Notes under the pieces: generated by a model
Databases searched by the model: none
What the model saw: the letters and a program-made list of their open reading frames with translations, nothing else
Told to the model about the DNA's origin: nothing
Source of the DNA: an uncultured Phascolarctobacterium sp.
GTDB lineage: Bacteria > Bacillota > Negativicutes > Acidaminococcales > Acidaminococcaceae
NCBI GenBank assembly: GCA_934234275.1
Contig: CAKQHU010000017.1
Span: 1 to 13,967 of the forward strand
Direction: 5' to 3'
DNA length: 13,967 nucleotides
Position numbers and translations under genes: made by a program
In this document: piece by piece, positions 1 to 7,275 of the stretch
How positions within the stretch are numbered: the first letter of the stretch is position 1
Layout of the letters: every line of letters starts with the position of its first letter

Positions 1-2115
1 GAAATCGGTGTTATCTTCCTGCTGTTCGCGCTGGGACTGGAGTTCAGCTTTTACAAGCTGAAAAGCGTAGGCAGTACCGCCTTCATCGCCACCGCGGTAG
101 AAATCGGCGGTATGCTGGCCGTGGGCTACTTCGCCGGTACGCTGCTCGGCTGGAACCATATGGACAGCCTTTTTTTGGGCGGTATGCTTTCCATGTCCTC
201 CACCACGATTATCATCAAGGCCTTTGACGATTTGAAGCTCCGAGCGCAGCGTTTTACGGAAATCGTTTTCGGTGTGCTGATTATCGAGGATATCGCCGGC
301 ATCGTGATGATGGTGCTGCTGGCAACTATGGCTGTGGCCAGCGCCGACATTTCCACGATGGAGCTGCTGCTCAGCATCGGACGCTTGATTTTCTTCCTCG
401 TTTTATGGTTTGTTCTGGGTATGTATCTTGTCCCCAGCTTCTTTAAATGGGCTAAACAGCTGATGAACGAAGAAACTCTGGTAGTTGTTTCCATCGGCCT
501 GTGCCTCGGTATGGTTGTGTTGGCAACTCAGCTCGGCTTCTCCTCCGCTTTGGGTGCCTTCATCATGGGCTCTTTGATTGCCGAAGCACCTAACGCCGAA
601 AAAATCGAGCACCTCGTTGCTCCTATCAAGGATTTGTTCGGCGCTGTCTTTTTCGTATCCGTCGGCATGATGGTAGATCCCGCTATCCTGCTGGAGCAGG
701 CACTGCCTATTTTCGTGCTGGTAGTAGCAACAATTATCGGCAAGCTGATTTTCTCCACCGGCGGCGTGCTGGCCTCCGGCCAAAGCCTCAACACCTCTGT
801 ACACTGCGGCTTCAGCCTGGCGCAAATCGGTGAGTTCTCCTTTATTATCGCTTCTTTGGGCATGAGCCTTGGCGTAATCAGCAGCTTTTTATATCCGATT
901 ATCGTAGCGGTATCCGTAATTACCACCTTTACTACTCCCTTCTGTATCATGGCAGCCGAGCCCTTTTACCATCTGGTGCTGAAGCTGTTGCCGCCTCAGG
1001 CTAAAAGCTGGCTTGACCGTTACACTGGTACCAATACTGACGATGACAAGGATCAGGACTGGAAGAATCTGCTGACAGGTTACACCATGCGTATGCTGAT
1101 TTTCATCACCCTGCTGGCAGCTATCGCTTTGGGTGCGGAATATTACCTGCTGCCTTATTTGGGCAACACGCTGAAGCTGCCGTACAGCAGACTGCTGACC
1201 GCCGCAGCCACCTTTATCATTATGTCGCCGATTCTGCGCGCTGTGCTTGTCAACCGCGCCGGCAACGGTGATTTATTCTCCAAGCTTTGGTTCAAAAAGC
1301 GTGCTAACCATCTGCCGTTAATGTTCCTTGTATTCGGCAAGCTGCTTGTAGCATCCGCTTCGTTGTACTTCATCTTCCACACTCTGCTGAATCTGCATGG
1401 TTTTCTGGCCTGCGTTTCTATATTGCTGGCAGCCTACTTCATCTCCTCCTCCGACTGGCTGATGAGCGAATATCTGCGTATCGAATCACGCTTTTTGGTA
1501 AACCTTAACGAAAAGCACATGCGCAAGCATCGCGAAAGCGCTCCCGATGACAGCCGTACCTGGTTCGACGAGGACCTGCAGCTTGTTTATTACGATTTAC
1601 AGAAGGACTCGCCGATTAAGGGGCGCAGCCTGCGCAGTCTTGGCTTCCGAGAAAGCTACGGCTGCAACGTTCTGCAGCTTTTGGGCACCCACCGCACTGT
1701 TGATATGCCCGGCGGCGAGCAGATAGTTGAGCAGGGAGATAAGCTGCTGCTCATCGGTACAAGCAGCCAGCTGCAGGTTTTTGATGCTGCCGTAAGACAG
1801 CGCAGCTTGGGCCTGGAACGCTGCGATTTGCCGCAAAGCCTGCGTGAATTCATGCTGGATAACCACCAAAATAAACCGGAACAGCAATTCCTTTCCCTGG
1901 CAATTACGATTGATAAGCATTCTCCTATTTTGGGAACATCACTGAAGGCTGCCGATTTGCGCAACAAGTGGAGCTGCCTCGTTGTCGGTCTGGAGCGTGG
2001 TGCCTTTACCATTACCAACCCCCACGTTTCACTCGTTTTCGAAGAAAACGATTTGCTTTGGGTATTGGGCAAGCAAAAGATGATGAATACGTTAATCAGA
2101 GAAGAAATTTTATAA
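1..2115 (+). CDS. CPA2-family cation:proton antiporter with two TrkA-C domains (5' partial)
   Basis: This is a membrane antiporter of the CPA2 (KefB/KefC/NhaS-like) family, expected to exchange Na+ or K+ for H+ across the inner membrane. The reading frame is open from base 1, and the first residues (EIGVIFLLFALGLEF) are a conserved CPA2 transmembrane segment, so the true start lies upstream. The ATG at 112 is internal. 704 codons are visible. The exchanger core spans about residues 1-330 and includes SSTTIIIKAF and a helix with GLCLGMVVLATQLGFSSALG. About four more hydrophobic segments follow (residues 360-490). Two soluble TrkA-C (RCK-C) modules come at about 520-600 and 620-700, each ending in a 'GD/ND-LL-LG' pattern. 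No TrkA-N nucleotide-binding Rossmann motif is visible between membrane and tail, unlike KefC. The ion specificity cannot be read from the sequence. A terminator follows directly. Confidence 0.9.
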   Translation, partial: EIGVIFLLFALGLEFSFYKLKSVGSTAFIATAVEIGGMLAVGYFAGTLLGWNHMDSLFLGGMLSMSSTTIIIKAFDDLKLRAQRFTEIVFGVLIIEDIAGIVMMVLLATMAVASADISTMELLLSIGRLIFFLVLWFVLGMYLVPSFFKWAKQLMNEETLVVVSIGLCLGMVVLATQLGFSSALGAFIMGSLIAEAPNAEKIEHLVAPIKDLFGAVFFVSVGMMVDPAILLEQALPIFVLVVATIIGKLIFSTGGVLASGQSLNTSVHCGFSLAQIGEFSFIIASLGMSLGVISSFLYPIIVAVSVITTFTTPFCIMAAEPFYHLVLKLLPPQAKSWLDRYTGTNTDDDKDQDWKNLLTGYTMRMLIFITLLAAIALGAEYYLLPYLGNTLKLPYSRLLTAAATFIIMSPILRAVLVNRAGNGDLFSKLWFKKRANHLPLMFLVFGKLLVASASLYFIFHTLLNLHGFLACVSILLAAYFISSSDWLMSEYLRIESRFLVNLNEKHMRKHRESAPDDSRTWFDEDLQLVYYDLQKDSPIKGRSLRSLGFRESYGCNVLQLLGTHRTVDMPGGEQIVEQGDKLLLIGTSSQLQVFDAAVRQRSLGLERCDLPQSLREFMLDNHQNKPEQQFLSLAITIDKHSPILGTSLKAADLRNKWSCLVVGLERGAFTITNPHVSLVFEENDLLWVLGKQKMMNTLIREEIL

Positions 2116-2144
2116 TATCGTTTCACAGTTTATCTGTATATATT

Positions 2145-2173
2145 AAGCCGCTGTTTTCGCAGCGGCTTTTTTT
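2145..2173 (+). terminator. Rho-independent terminator after the antiporter gene
   Basis: A perfect 9-bp stem, AAGCCGCTG / CAGCGGCTT, encloses the 6-nt loop TTTTCG and runs into seven Ts (2167-2173). It lies 30 nt after the antiporter stop codon. The T-run ends on the last base of the convergent pilT stop codon, so the same hairpin may also serve pilT. On the minus strand, however, it is followed only by TTAATATATA, a weaker U-tract. Confidence 0.9.
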
Positions 2174-3159
2174 CATGCTATTATTCCTCGCAGCTGCAAG
2201 GCCTTTACCGCATCCTCCATCGTCTGCATGCCATAACGCGCGCCGGTCTGCAAATAGGACTGCAGCTGGTGCGTGCGCCCCTCACGAATAAGATTGCGTA
2301 AGGCAGGCGTTGCAACGAGCACCTCAAAGGCCGCCGCTCTGCCTGCTCTGTCACAACGCGGCAAAAGCCTCTGGCAGCAAATTCCCAGCAGGCAATCGGC
2401 CATCTGCGTACAAACGTGTTGCCTGTCGGGCAGTACGTCAAGAATACGGTTTACCGTGCCTGCAGCATCCTGCGTGTGCAGCGTAGCTAAAACAAGGTGA
2501 CCTGTTTCCGCCGCCGTCAGCGCTATGCCGATTGTTTCCGCATCCCTGAGCTCGCCCACCATAATCACATCCGGGTCCTGCCTGAGCGCACTGCGCAGAC
2601 CGCTGGCAAAGCTCCTTGTATCACGCCCCACCTCACGCTGGTTAATCAGTGCCAGCCCCTCAGGATAAACGTACTCTATCGGGTCCTCCAGCGTCAGGAT
2701 ATGTACAGCGCGCGTTTGATTTATCTGCTGTACCAGCGACGCCAGCGTTGTGCTTTTGCCACTGCCTGTGGCACCTGTAACGAGCAGCAAACCGCTGCTG
2801 CTCTCGGCAAGCTGACAGACAATTTGCGGCAGGCCAAGACTGTTGCAGTCAGGAATTTCCTTCGGAAGCAGACGAATCGCCGCCGCATAGCCGTTGCCAA
2901 GGCGGTAAATATTGAGCCGGCAGCGCTCCTGCGTACTGTCACTAAAAGCTGTATCAATCTCACCTGTCTGCAGCAGCTGCTGTTTTTCCTGCTCCGGCAG
3001 CAGGGCAAGCAACGCCTTCTCCAGCTTTTCCCGGGAAATAAATTCGTTTTGCAAAGGCTGCAGGCTGCCATCTACGCGCACCATCGGTACGCTCGCAGGC
3101 GTAAGATGCAAATCGCTTGCTCCCATATTCCGTGCCAAAAGCAGCAGCTTATCAAGCAT
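2173..3159 (-). CDS. pilT: PilT-type type IV pilus retraction ATPase
   Basis: This is a hexameric cytoplasmic ATPase expected to drive pilus depolymerisation, and hence twitching or DNA uptake. It has 328 aa, close to the roughly 345 aa usual for PilT. Visible motifs are an N-terminal ASDLHLT box (14-20), the PilT hallmark AIRLLP followed by GLP (95-111), Walker A GATGSGKST (129-137), the Asp box TLEDPIEY (156-163), Walker B DVIMVGELRD (197-206), the His box GHLVLATLHT (220-229), and the C-terminal signature NLIREGRTHQ / GARYGMQTMEDA. The ATG at 3159 is preferred over one 14 codons upstream. It is preceded by GGGGAGG with 6-nt spacing, and it reduces the overlap with the upstream ATPase gene to 8 nt (ATGCTTGA), which suggests translational coupling. 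The upstream ATG would add residues not seen at PilT N-termini. Confidence 0.95.
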   Translation of the reverse strand: MLDKLLLLARNMGASDLHLTPASVPMVRVDGSLQPLQNEFISREKLEKALLALLPEQEKQQLLQTGEIDTAFSDSTQERCRLNIYRLGNGYAAAIRLLPKEIPDCNSLGLPQIVCQLAESSSGLLLVTGATGSGKSTTLASLVQQINQTRAVHILTLEDPIEYVYPEGLALINQREVGRDTRSFASGLRSALRQDPDVIMVGELRDAETIGIALTAAETGHLVLATLHTQDAAGTVNRILDVLPDRQHVCTQMADCLLGICCQRLLPRCDRAGRAAAFEVLVATPALRNLIREGRTHQLQSYLQTGARYGMQTMEDAVKALQLRGIIA

Positions 3160-4330
3160 TGTCAGCCTCCCCGGTGATACCGACGCGCCACAATTCTTCA
3201 ACCGTAGTTGCCCCCTGCAGCACCTTTGCTACTGCATCGGCGTACAGACTGCGCCATCCCTGCTTGCGCGCCTCCTGCAAAAGCTCTGCTTCATCGGCGC
3301 CGTTTACCAAAAGCTGCTGCATCCGTTTATCAAACACAACCAGCTCATGCAAGGCCAAGCGACCTCTGTAGCCTGTGCCATGACAATGCTCACAGCCGTG
3401 AGCCTGCACCACCTGCAGTTTTTCATCCGCCCTGCGCCCAAGATACTGCAGCTCCGCTGCATTCGCCAAGCGCCGCTCGCCGCAATGGCGGCAAGGACGG
3501 CGCAGCAAACGCTGTGCCAGCACACCGCGCAAACCGGCAGCCAAAAGATAATCGGCAATCCCCATATCCAGCAGACGATAGAGCGCACCAATGGCATCGT
3601 TCGTGTGTAATGTGCTCAACACCAAATGACCTGTCAGAGCTGCATGCACCGCCATCGCCGCCGTTTCCTCATCTCTGATTTCACCTAGCATGATAACGTC
3701 CGGATCCTGACGCACCACCGAACGCAAGCCTGCCGCAAAGGTCAGCCCGCTCCTGCGGTTGACTGCCACCTGATTGATTCCCGGCAACTTGTATTCCACC
3801 GGATCCTCCAAGGTTATAATATTGCTGGCAGCAGCATCAAGCTCCTGCAGCGTAGCATAAAGCGTCGTCGTTTTGCCGCTGCCAGTAGGCCCCGTCAGAA
3901 GCACCAAACCGTTCGGCTGATGAAAAAGCCGGCGGTAACGCTGCAAATTATCATCGCTGAATTGCAGTTGCTCCAGCTGCAGCAAATTATCCTGACGCTG
4001 CAAAAAACGAATCGCCAGCTTTTCGCCGTTCACCGTCGGCAGGCTGGATAAACGCAAATCCACCTCGCTGCCTTCATGCTCCAGCAGCAGCCTGCCGTCC
4101 TGTGGCACTCTTTTTTCGGCAATATCCATACCGCTCCACACCTTCAGCTGTGTCAGCAGTGTGCTTTGCTGAGAGTGCGGCAGCACGCACAGCTGTTGCA
4201 GCAAGCCGTCAACACGGATGCGCACACGCACGCCCTGTCCGTCAGGCTCGATATGCAAATCACTGGCTCCCTGAGCCAATGCCAGATGCAGCAAATCCTC
4301 CGCCAGTTTATTATTACGCAAGCCCTCCAT
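3152..4330 (-). CDS. GspE/PilB-family pilus assembly ATPase lacking the N-terminal MshEN domain
   Basis: This is a cytoplasmic assembly ATPase of the type II secretion / type IV pilus / competence (GspE, PilB, ComGA) family. Visible features are an ASDLHIEP box (22-29), a second N-domain with DLRLSSLPT and GEKLAIRFL (91-110), Walker A GPTGSGKTT (147-155), ITLEDPVEY (172-180), Walker B DVIMLGEIRD (211-220), the His box HLVLSTLHTNDA (235-246), and a zinc-type four-Cys motif (Cys280, 283, 313, 316). At 392 aa it lacks the roughly 150-residue N-terminal region of standard PilB/GspE and is closer in size to ComGA. The start is supported by GAGGTG 5 nt upstream of the ATG. It is the first gene of a two-gene unit with pilT. 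The adjacent retraction ATPase favours a type IV pilus over pure type II secretion, but PilB versus ComGA naming is not settled. Confidence 0.93.
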   Translation of the reverse strand: MEGLRNNKLAEDLLHLALAQGASDLHIEPDGQGVRVRIRVDGLLQQLCVLPHSQQSTLLTQLKVWSGMDIAEKRVPQDGRLLLEHEGSEVDLRLSSLPTVNGEKLAIRFLQRQDNLLQLEQLQFSDDNLQRYRRLFHQPNGLVLLTGPTGSGKTTTLYATLQELDAAASNIITLEDPVEYKLPGINQVAVNRRSGLTFAAGLRSVVRQDPDVIMLGEIRDEETAAMAVHAALTGHLVLSTLHTNDAIGALYRLLDMGIADYLLAAGLRGVLAQRLLRRPCRHCGERRLANAAELQYLGRRADEKLQVVQAHGCEHCHGTGYRGRLALHELVVFDKRMQQLLVNGADEAELLQEARKQGWRSLYADAVAKVLQGATTVEELWRVGITGEADNA

Positions 4331-4361
4331 TGTATCACCTCATTTTTCTTGTGTTGCATTC

Positions 4362-4389
4362 ATTGTAGCATAAAAAAAGCGAAATGCAA
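4362..4389 (-). promoter_or_regulatory. Sigma70-type promoter for the assembly ATPase-pilT pair
   Basis: Reading the minus strand, TTGCAT (-35) is followed after 16 nt by TACAAT (-10). A TG sits one base before the -10 (TGCTACAAT), giving an extended -10 element. Transcription would begin about 25 nt before the ATPase start codon and give a short leader carrying the GAGGTG ribosome-binding site. Confidence 0.65.
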
Positions 4390-4429
4390 TATGATAATTT
4401 AAAATTTTCTCTATTTTCTAAATTTTCGC

Positions 4430-4458
4430 TTGAAATTATTCCCGGCTTGCGCTAAAAT
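4430..4458 (+). promoter_or_regulatory. Sigma70-type promoter for the secretin gene
   Basis: TTGAAA (-35) and TAAAAT (-10) are separated by exactly 17 nt. The predicted start of transcription is near 4465, about 60 nt upstream of the secretin ATG. It is divergent from the ATPase promoter; the two -35 boxes are about 40 bp apart, so a shared regulator could act on both. Confidence 0.7.
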
Positions 4459-4484
4459 GAAAAATGAAATTTACTATGCAATGC

Positions 4485-4508
4485 TTGTTCCGTCCTTTTA
4501 ACGGACAA
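4485..4508 (+). other. Small hairpin in the secretin mRNA leader
   Basis: TTGTTCCGT and ACGGACAA can form an 8-bp stem with one bulged T around the loop CCTTTTA. It ends 5 nt before the ribosome-binding site AAAGGAG (4514-4520). It is not followed by a T-run, so it is not a terminator. It could be an operator palindrome, an mRNA-stability stem, or chance. Confidence 0.3.
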
Positions 4509-4525
4509 CACCGAAAGGAGCCATT

Positions 4526-5602
4526 ATGCTAAAACGATTTTTCCCGTTAATACTCAGCAGTCTGCTACTTGCCTTAGCTCTGCCCTGCAATGCCCAAAAT
4601 AAGCTCACCAATCCCTTTTTGCCTTCCCCCGCCAACGTCAGCCAAACTGTTGCAGTAAACGTTCCCGCACTGCCGCAGCCCGTCAGCGAACGCCTGGCCT
4701 GCTATCCCTTAAGCTACGCCAGAGCCAAGGATGTGCAGGAAGCATTGACACCCCACTTCGGCTCCAAGCTCGGTCTTGATAATATAACCAACAGCCTCAT
4801 CCTTTTGGGCGACGAACAATGCCACGCACGCTTAAAGCAGCTGTTGCCCAAGCTGGATATACCTACAAGGCAGGTAACTTTGGAAGCAAAAATCATTGCC
4901 GTCAGCCGCGAGGACAGTAAAAACCTGGGCGTGCGCTGGGACTGGGACACTATTCCCCAGCGTAAGCAGGAAACGAACGACAGTAACAGTGACAGCAGCA
5001 ATTATGACGGCAGCTTTAAATTCTGGCGTGGGTTTGCCTTCCGTTTCAACGCTACGCTTAATGCCCTCATCAGCAACGGTAAAGCGCGCATTCTGGCAAC
5101 GCCGCGCATCATCACCATACCCGGCAAGGAGGCCAGCATTTTCATCGGTGACCACATCCCCGTGCAGACAGAAAAGCATGACAGCAGCGGCAGCTATACG
5201 GCAACGGAATATCTTGATGCCGGCATCAAGCTGCAATACGCCCCCATCATCAGTGAGGACGGCAAAATGGTTACCGCCAGCGTCCATACCGAGGTAAGCA
5301 CGCCTGTACTCATCAGCGAACTGAAAAACTACCGCATCACCAGTCGCACCGCCGACACCAACGTGCGCATGTACAGTGGGGAAACACTGGTTATCGGCGG
5401 TCTTATCAGCGAGGAGCAGCAGCGTACAATGCAGCAGGTGCCTTTTTTGAGCAAAATTCCCCTTTTAGGCGAGCTGTTTAAAAACCGTTCGCGTTCACAC
5501 AGCAAGACGGAGGTTTTGCTGCTTTTAACACCGCACATTACGGAAGCAGGCTCTTCACCGGCGATTTATAATGAGGGGCTGATGAAGGAGGAAGGGAAGT
5601 AA
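4526..5602 (+). CDS. Short secretin (PilQ/GspD-type outer-membrane channel)
   Basis: This protein forms the multimeric gated outer-membrane ring through which a type IV pilus or type II substrate passes. The 358-aa precursor has a Sec signal peptide with likely cleavage after CNA (residue 23); LALPC is not a convincing lipobox. A single N1-type ring-building domain (about 57-112) is followed by the secretin core (about 115-340). The core includes QVTLEAKIIAVSREDSKNLG, ARILATPRIITIPGKEASI, GETLVIGGLI and VPFLSKIPLLGELFKNRSRS, then TEVLLLLTPHI. It is much shorter than typical PilQ or GspD because it lacks AMIN, STN and extra N domains. The start is supported by AAAGGAG with 5-nt spacing. It is divergent from the assembly and retraction ATPases, so it probably serves the same machine. 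No pilotin, pilin or PilMNOP gene lies nearby. Confidence 0.92.
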   Translation: MLKRFFPLILSSLLLALALPCNAQNKLTNPFLPSPANVSQTVAVNVPALPQPVSERLACYPLSYARAKDVQEALTPHFGSKLGLDNITNSLILLGDEQCHARLKQLLPKLDIPTRQVTLEAKIIAVSREDSKNLGVRWDWDTIPQRKQETNDSNSDSSNYDGSFKFWRGFAFRFNATLNALISNGKARILATPRIITIPGKEASIFIGDHIPVQTEKHDSSGSYTATEYLDAGIKLQYAPIISEDGKMVTASVHTEVSTPVLISELKNYRITSRTADTNVRMYSGETLVIGGLISEEQQRTMQQVPFLSKIPLLGELFKNRSRSHSKTEVLLLLTPHITEAGSSPAIYNEGLMKEEGK

Positions 5603-5675
5603 CAAGTATATACTTTGTCTGCCTAAATATCGCATAAAACATTCACTAAACAGCATTTCAATCTTCTTTTAAGCT

Positions 5676-5709
5676 AAAAAAGGCAGGCCGGTTTATACCA
5701 GTCTGCCTT
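5676..5709 (-). terminator. Rho-independent terminator after the CAP-domain gene
   Basis: Thirteen base pairs with one mismatch (AAGGCAGGCCGGT / ACCAGTCTGCCTT) enclose the loop TTAT. On the minus strand the stem is followed by six Ts (5681-5676). It lies just after the CAP gene stop codon. In the plus direction only three Ts follow, so it would end secretin transcription less well. Confidence 0.8.
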
Positions 5710-5715
5710 TAAGCA

Positions 5716-6366
5716 TTATCCTCTAAATATCTGTACCCAATAATATTCATACTCAGTATTTTCATCACAACAATAGCCAACACCCAGCTCCTTAAATTCA
5801 GGATTTAAAATATTAGCCCTATGTCCTTCAGAATGCATCCATTGATCAACAACACCTTCGGGAGTACCTCTTCCCGCGGCAATATTTTCACCTAAAGTAT
5901 TGTTTTTATTTTTTACAATGGAAAAGCAGCTGCTGCCGTCAGGTCTTGTATGCGACATAAGCTGCGTTATTTCAACAGCTCTGATTGCCGCACTATCCTG
6001 CAAATCAGCTGCAAGATTTAAGGGAGCAGCCCCAACCTTGCCACGTTCGGTATTGCACAGCTCCAACACTCTTACAGCAAAAGCAGGAGCATTCAGCGCC
6101 GGTTCGCCATGAAATTTTTTATTCTTATGATGGGCAAAAAGCTCAGCCAGCGGATTACGTCTTTTCTGCCAATCTCTTGCCTGCTTTTCCAAAGCATATT
6201 TACGCTGATTTACTATGCGGTCACGTTGGGCAGCCTGTTTTTGTCTGGCTGCCATCGAATGCTTGGCAAAATCATTACTGCCGGCTGCCGCAGCACTATT
6301 TGTCATTGATATGACAGTGATAAAGCAAAACGCAATTAAGCATATTACAGTAAAAATTTTTTTCAT
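5716..6366 (-). CDS. Secreted CAP-domain (SCP/PR-1/YkwD-like) protein
   Basis: This is a 216-aa exported protein of the CAP superfamily; bacterial members act outside the cytoplasm and mostly have no assigned biochemical role. It has a signal peptide (MKKIFTVICLIAF..., cleavage near AAAAG, residue 29) and a basic, Gln/Arg-rich linker at about 30-90, probably helical. The CAP domain spans about 98-216 with its conserved pieces: LELCNTERGK, SHTRPDG (His139), LGENIAAG (Glu160), SEGHRANIL (His182) and YYWVQIF near the C-terminus. The ATG at 6366 is chosen because GGAGAG sits 4 nt before it. An ATG four codons upstream overlaps that site and has no ribosome-binding site of its own. It lies 51 nt after the TPR-like gene, is probably co-transcribed with it, and is followed by a terminator. 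Confidence 0.88.
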   Translation of the reverse strand: MKKIFTVICLIAFCFITVISMTNSAAAAGSNDFAKHSMAARQKQAAQRDRIVNQRKYALEKQARDWQKRRNPLAELFAHHKNKKFHGEPALNAPAFAVRVLELCNTERGKVGAAPLNLAADLQDSAAIRAVEITQLMSHTRPDGSSCFSIVKNKNNTLGENIAAGRGTPEGVVDQWMHSEGHRANILNPEFKELGVGYCCDENTEYEYYWVQIFRG

Positions 6367-6417
6367 TTCTCTCTCCATAAAATAAATTTATTACCCTGCA
6401 GTAAAGCTATGATTATC

Positions 6418-7209
6418 CTAAATACCCCATTCATCAACGGAATATAACAGGAAATCCTTTTCTGCATCTTCCCTACTGCTCACACGCCACAACCATTGCC
6501 CGTCATCAGCTAGGCACTCATATTGCTCTGCCCAAGCATATGCCGGCGAATATTGTACACAAATACTATTTATACGCTTTGCTGTCTTTGCCGCCTCATT
6601 ATAGTCCTGCAAAACCACATAGGCCAATAATCTCGGCAGCAAGGCTTCTGCTTCACTATATTGGTTTTTATTCCGTTCCAGTAGCTTTAATGTCTGCATC
6701 GCATATAAACAAGCTCTGCTTTTATAGTCCTCATATTTAGGATAATAACGGGCATCACCGGCATAGCAGGCTATGGCATACTGCAAATTTAACGTTATGC
6801 TGTCGGGATAATCTTTGAGCTGCTTCTCATACAACGAGCACGCCTGGTTAAAATAATTTTTTGCGTAACTCAAACCGCCGCGATGACGATAAATCTGCGC
6901 CGCCAGCAGCCTATATTCCGCACTGTCCGGGATAATCGCCAGCGCAAGATTTATATTTTTTATTGCTTCCGTATACTTTGCGTTGGCAATCCGTTTATCT
7001 GTTGTCGACCGTGCCTCCCGGTAAGCTGTCAGCGCTGCACCTTCGTACTCATACGCCTTATTGCGGTCGGAAGCATAAATTACTCTTCCCTGTGCATCAT
7101 AAAGGCAATTACAGTCTACAACGATTTCAGCATTATTAGCAATATTTTGTGCAAAGCAAGTATTTATTGCGCAAGCACAGTATAAAACCAATACCAACTT
7201 TTTCAACAT
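6418..7209 (-). CDS. Secreted TPR-like repeat protein of unknown role
   Basis: The 263-aa precursor has a signal peptide cleaved after CFA (residue 20), so it is periplasmic or surface-exposed. Residues 71-150 read as tetratricopeptide-like helices, for example AKYTEAIKNINLALAIIPDS, AEYRLLAAQIYRHRG and AKNYFNQACSLYEKQLKDYP. A further Ala/Leu-rich helical pair lies at about 181-220. TPR domains usually mediate protein-protein contacts; no enzyme motif is visible. Near the N-terminus LYDAQGRVIYAS (36-47) resembles a strand pair in the LPP20-type protein encoded just upstream (IYDVNGRAIYG). The ATG at 7209 follows AAGGTGA with 5-nt spacing; a GTG three codons upstream falls inside that site. A strong terminator hairpin lies only 20 nt before the start codon, leaving no room for a promoter between them. 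Confidence 0.72.
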   Translation of the reverse strand: MLKKLVLVLYCACAINTCFAQNIANNAEIVVDCNCLYDAQGRVIYASDRNKAYEYEGAALTAYREARSTTDKRIANAKYTEAIKNINLALAIIPDSAEYRLLAAQIYRHRGGLSYAKNYFNQACSLYEKQLKDYPDSITLNLQYAIACYAGDARYYPKYEDYKSRACLYAMQTLKLLERNKNQYSEAEALLPRLLAYVVLQDYNEAAKTAKRINSICVQYSPAYAWAEQYECLADDGQWLWRVSSREDAEKDFLLYSVDEWGI

Positions 7210-7229
7210 TGCTCTCACCTTCTATCAGT

Positions 7230-7267
7230 AAAAAAGGAATGCCCTTTAAGACGAGCATTCCTTTTTT
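7230..7267 (-). terminator. Strong rho-independent terminator ending the seven-gene run
   Basis: A perfect 13-bp stem, AAAAAAGGAATGC / GCATTCCTTTTTT, encloses a 12-nt loop. It begins 9 nt after the stop of the LPP20-type gene, and its T6 tract ends 20 nt before the TPR-like gene's ATG. The stem is symmetric with A6/T6 arms and would work in either direction. Confidence 0.92.
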
Positions 7268-7275
7268 GTTGCCGT

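Noticed and set aside
403..950. Long open frames antisense to the antiporter gene
   Set aside because: They mirror codon structure of the real gene, have no ribosome-binding sites, and match no recognisable protein.
112..2115. ATG at 112 as the start of the antiporter gene
   Set aside because: The frame is open to base 1 and the upstream codons encode a conserved CPA2 membrane segment, so the gene begins outside the window.
2273..3610. Plus-strand open frames across the two pilus ATPase genes
   Set aside because: These overlap clear, motif-complete ATPase genes on the minus strand. Their translations are Cys/Arg/Gln-rich, typical of GC-rich antisense shadows.
7230..7267. The 13-bp inverted repeat as an insertion-sequence end or attachment site
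   Set aside because: Its A6/T6 flanks, position 9 nt after a stop codon and lack of a second copy fit a terminator; no transposase or integrase is near.
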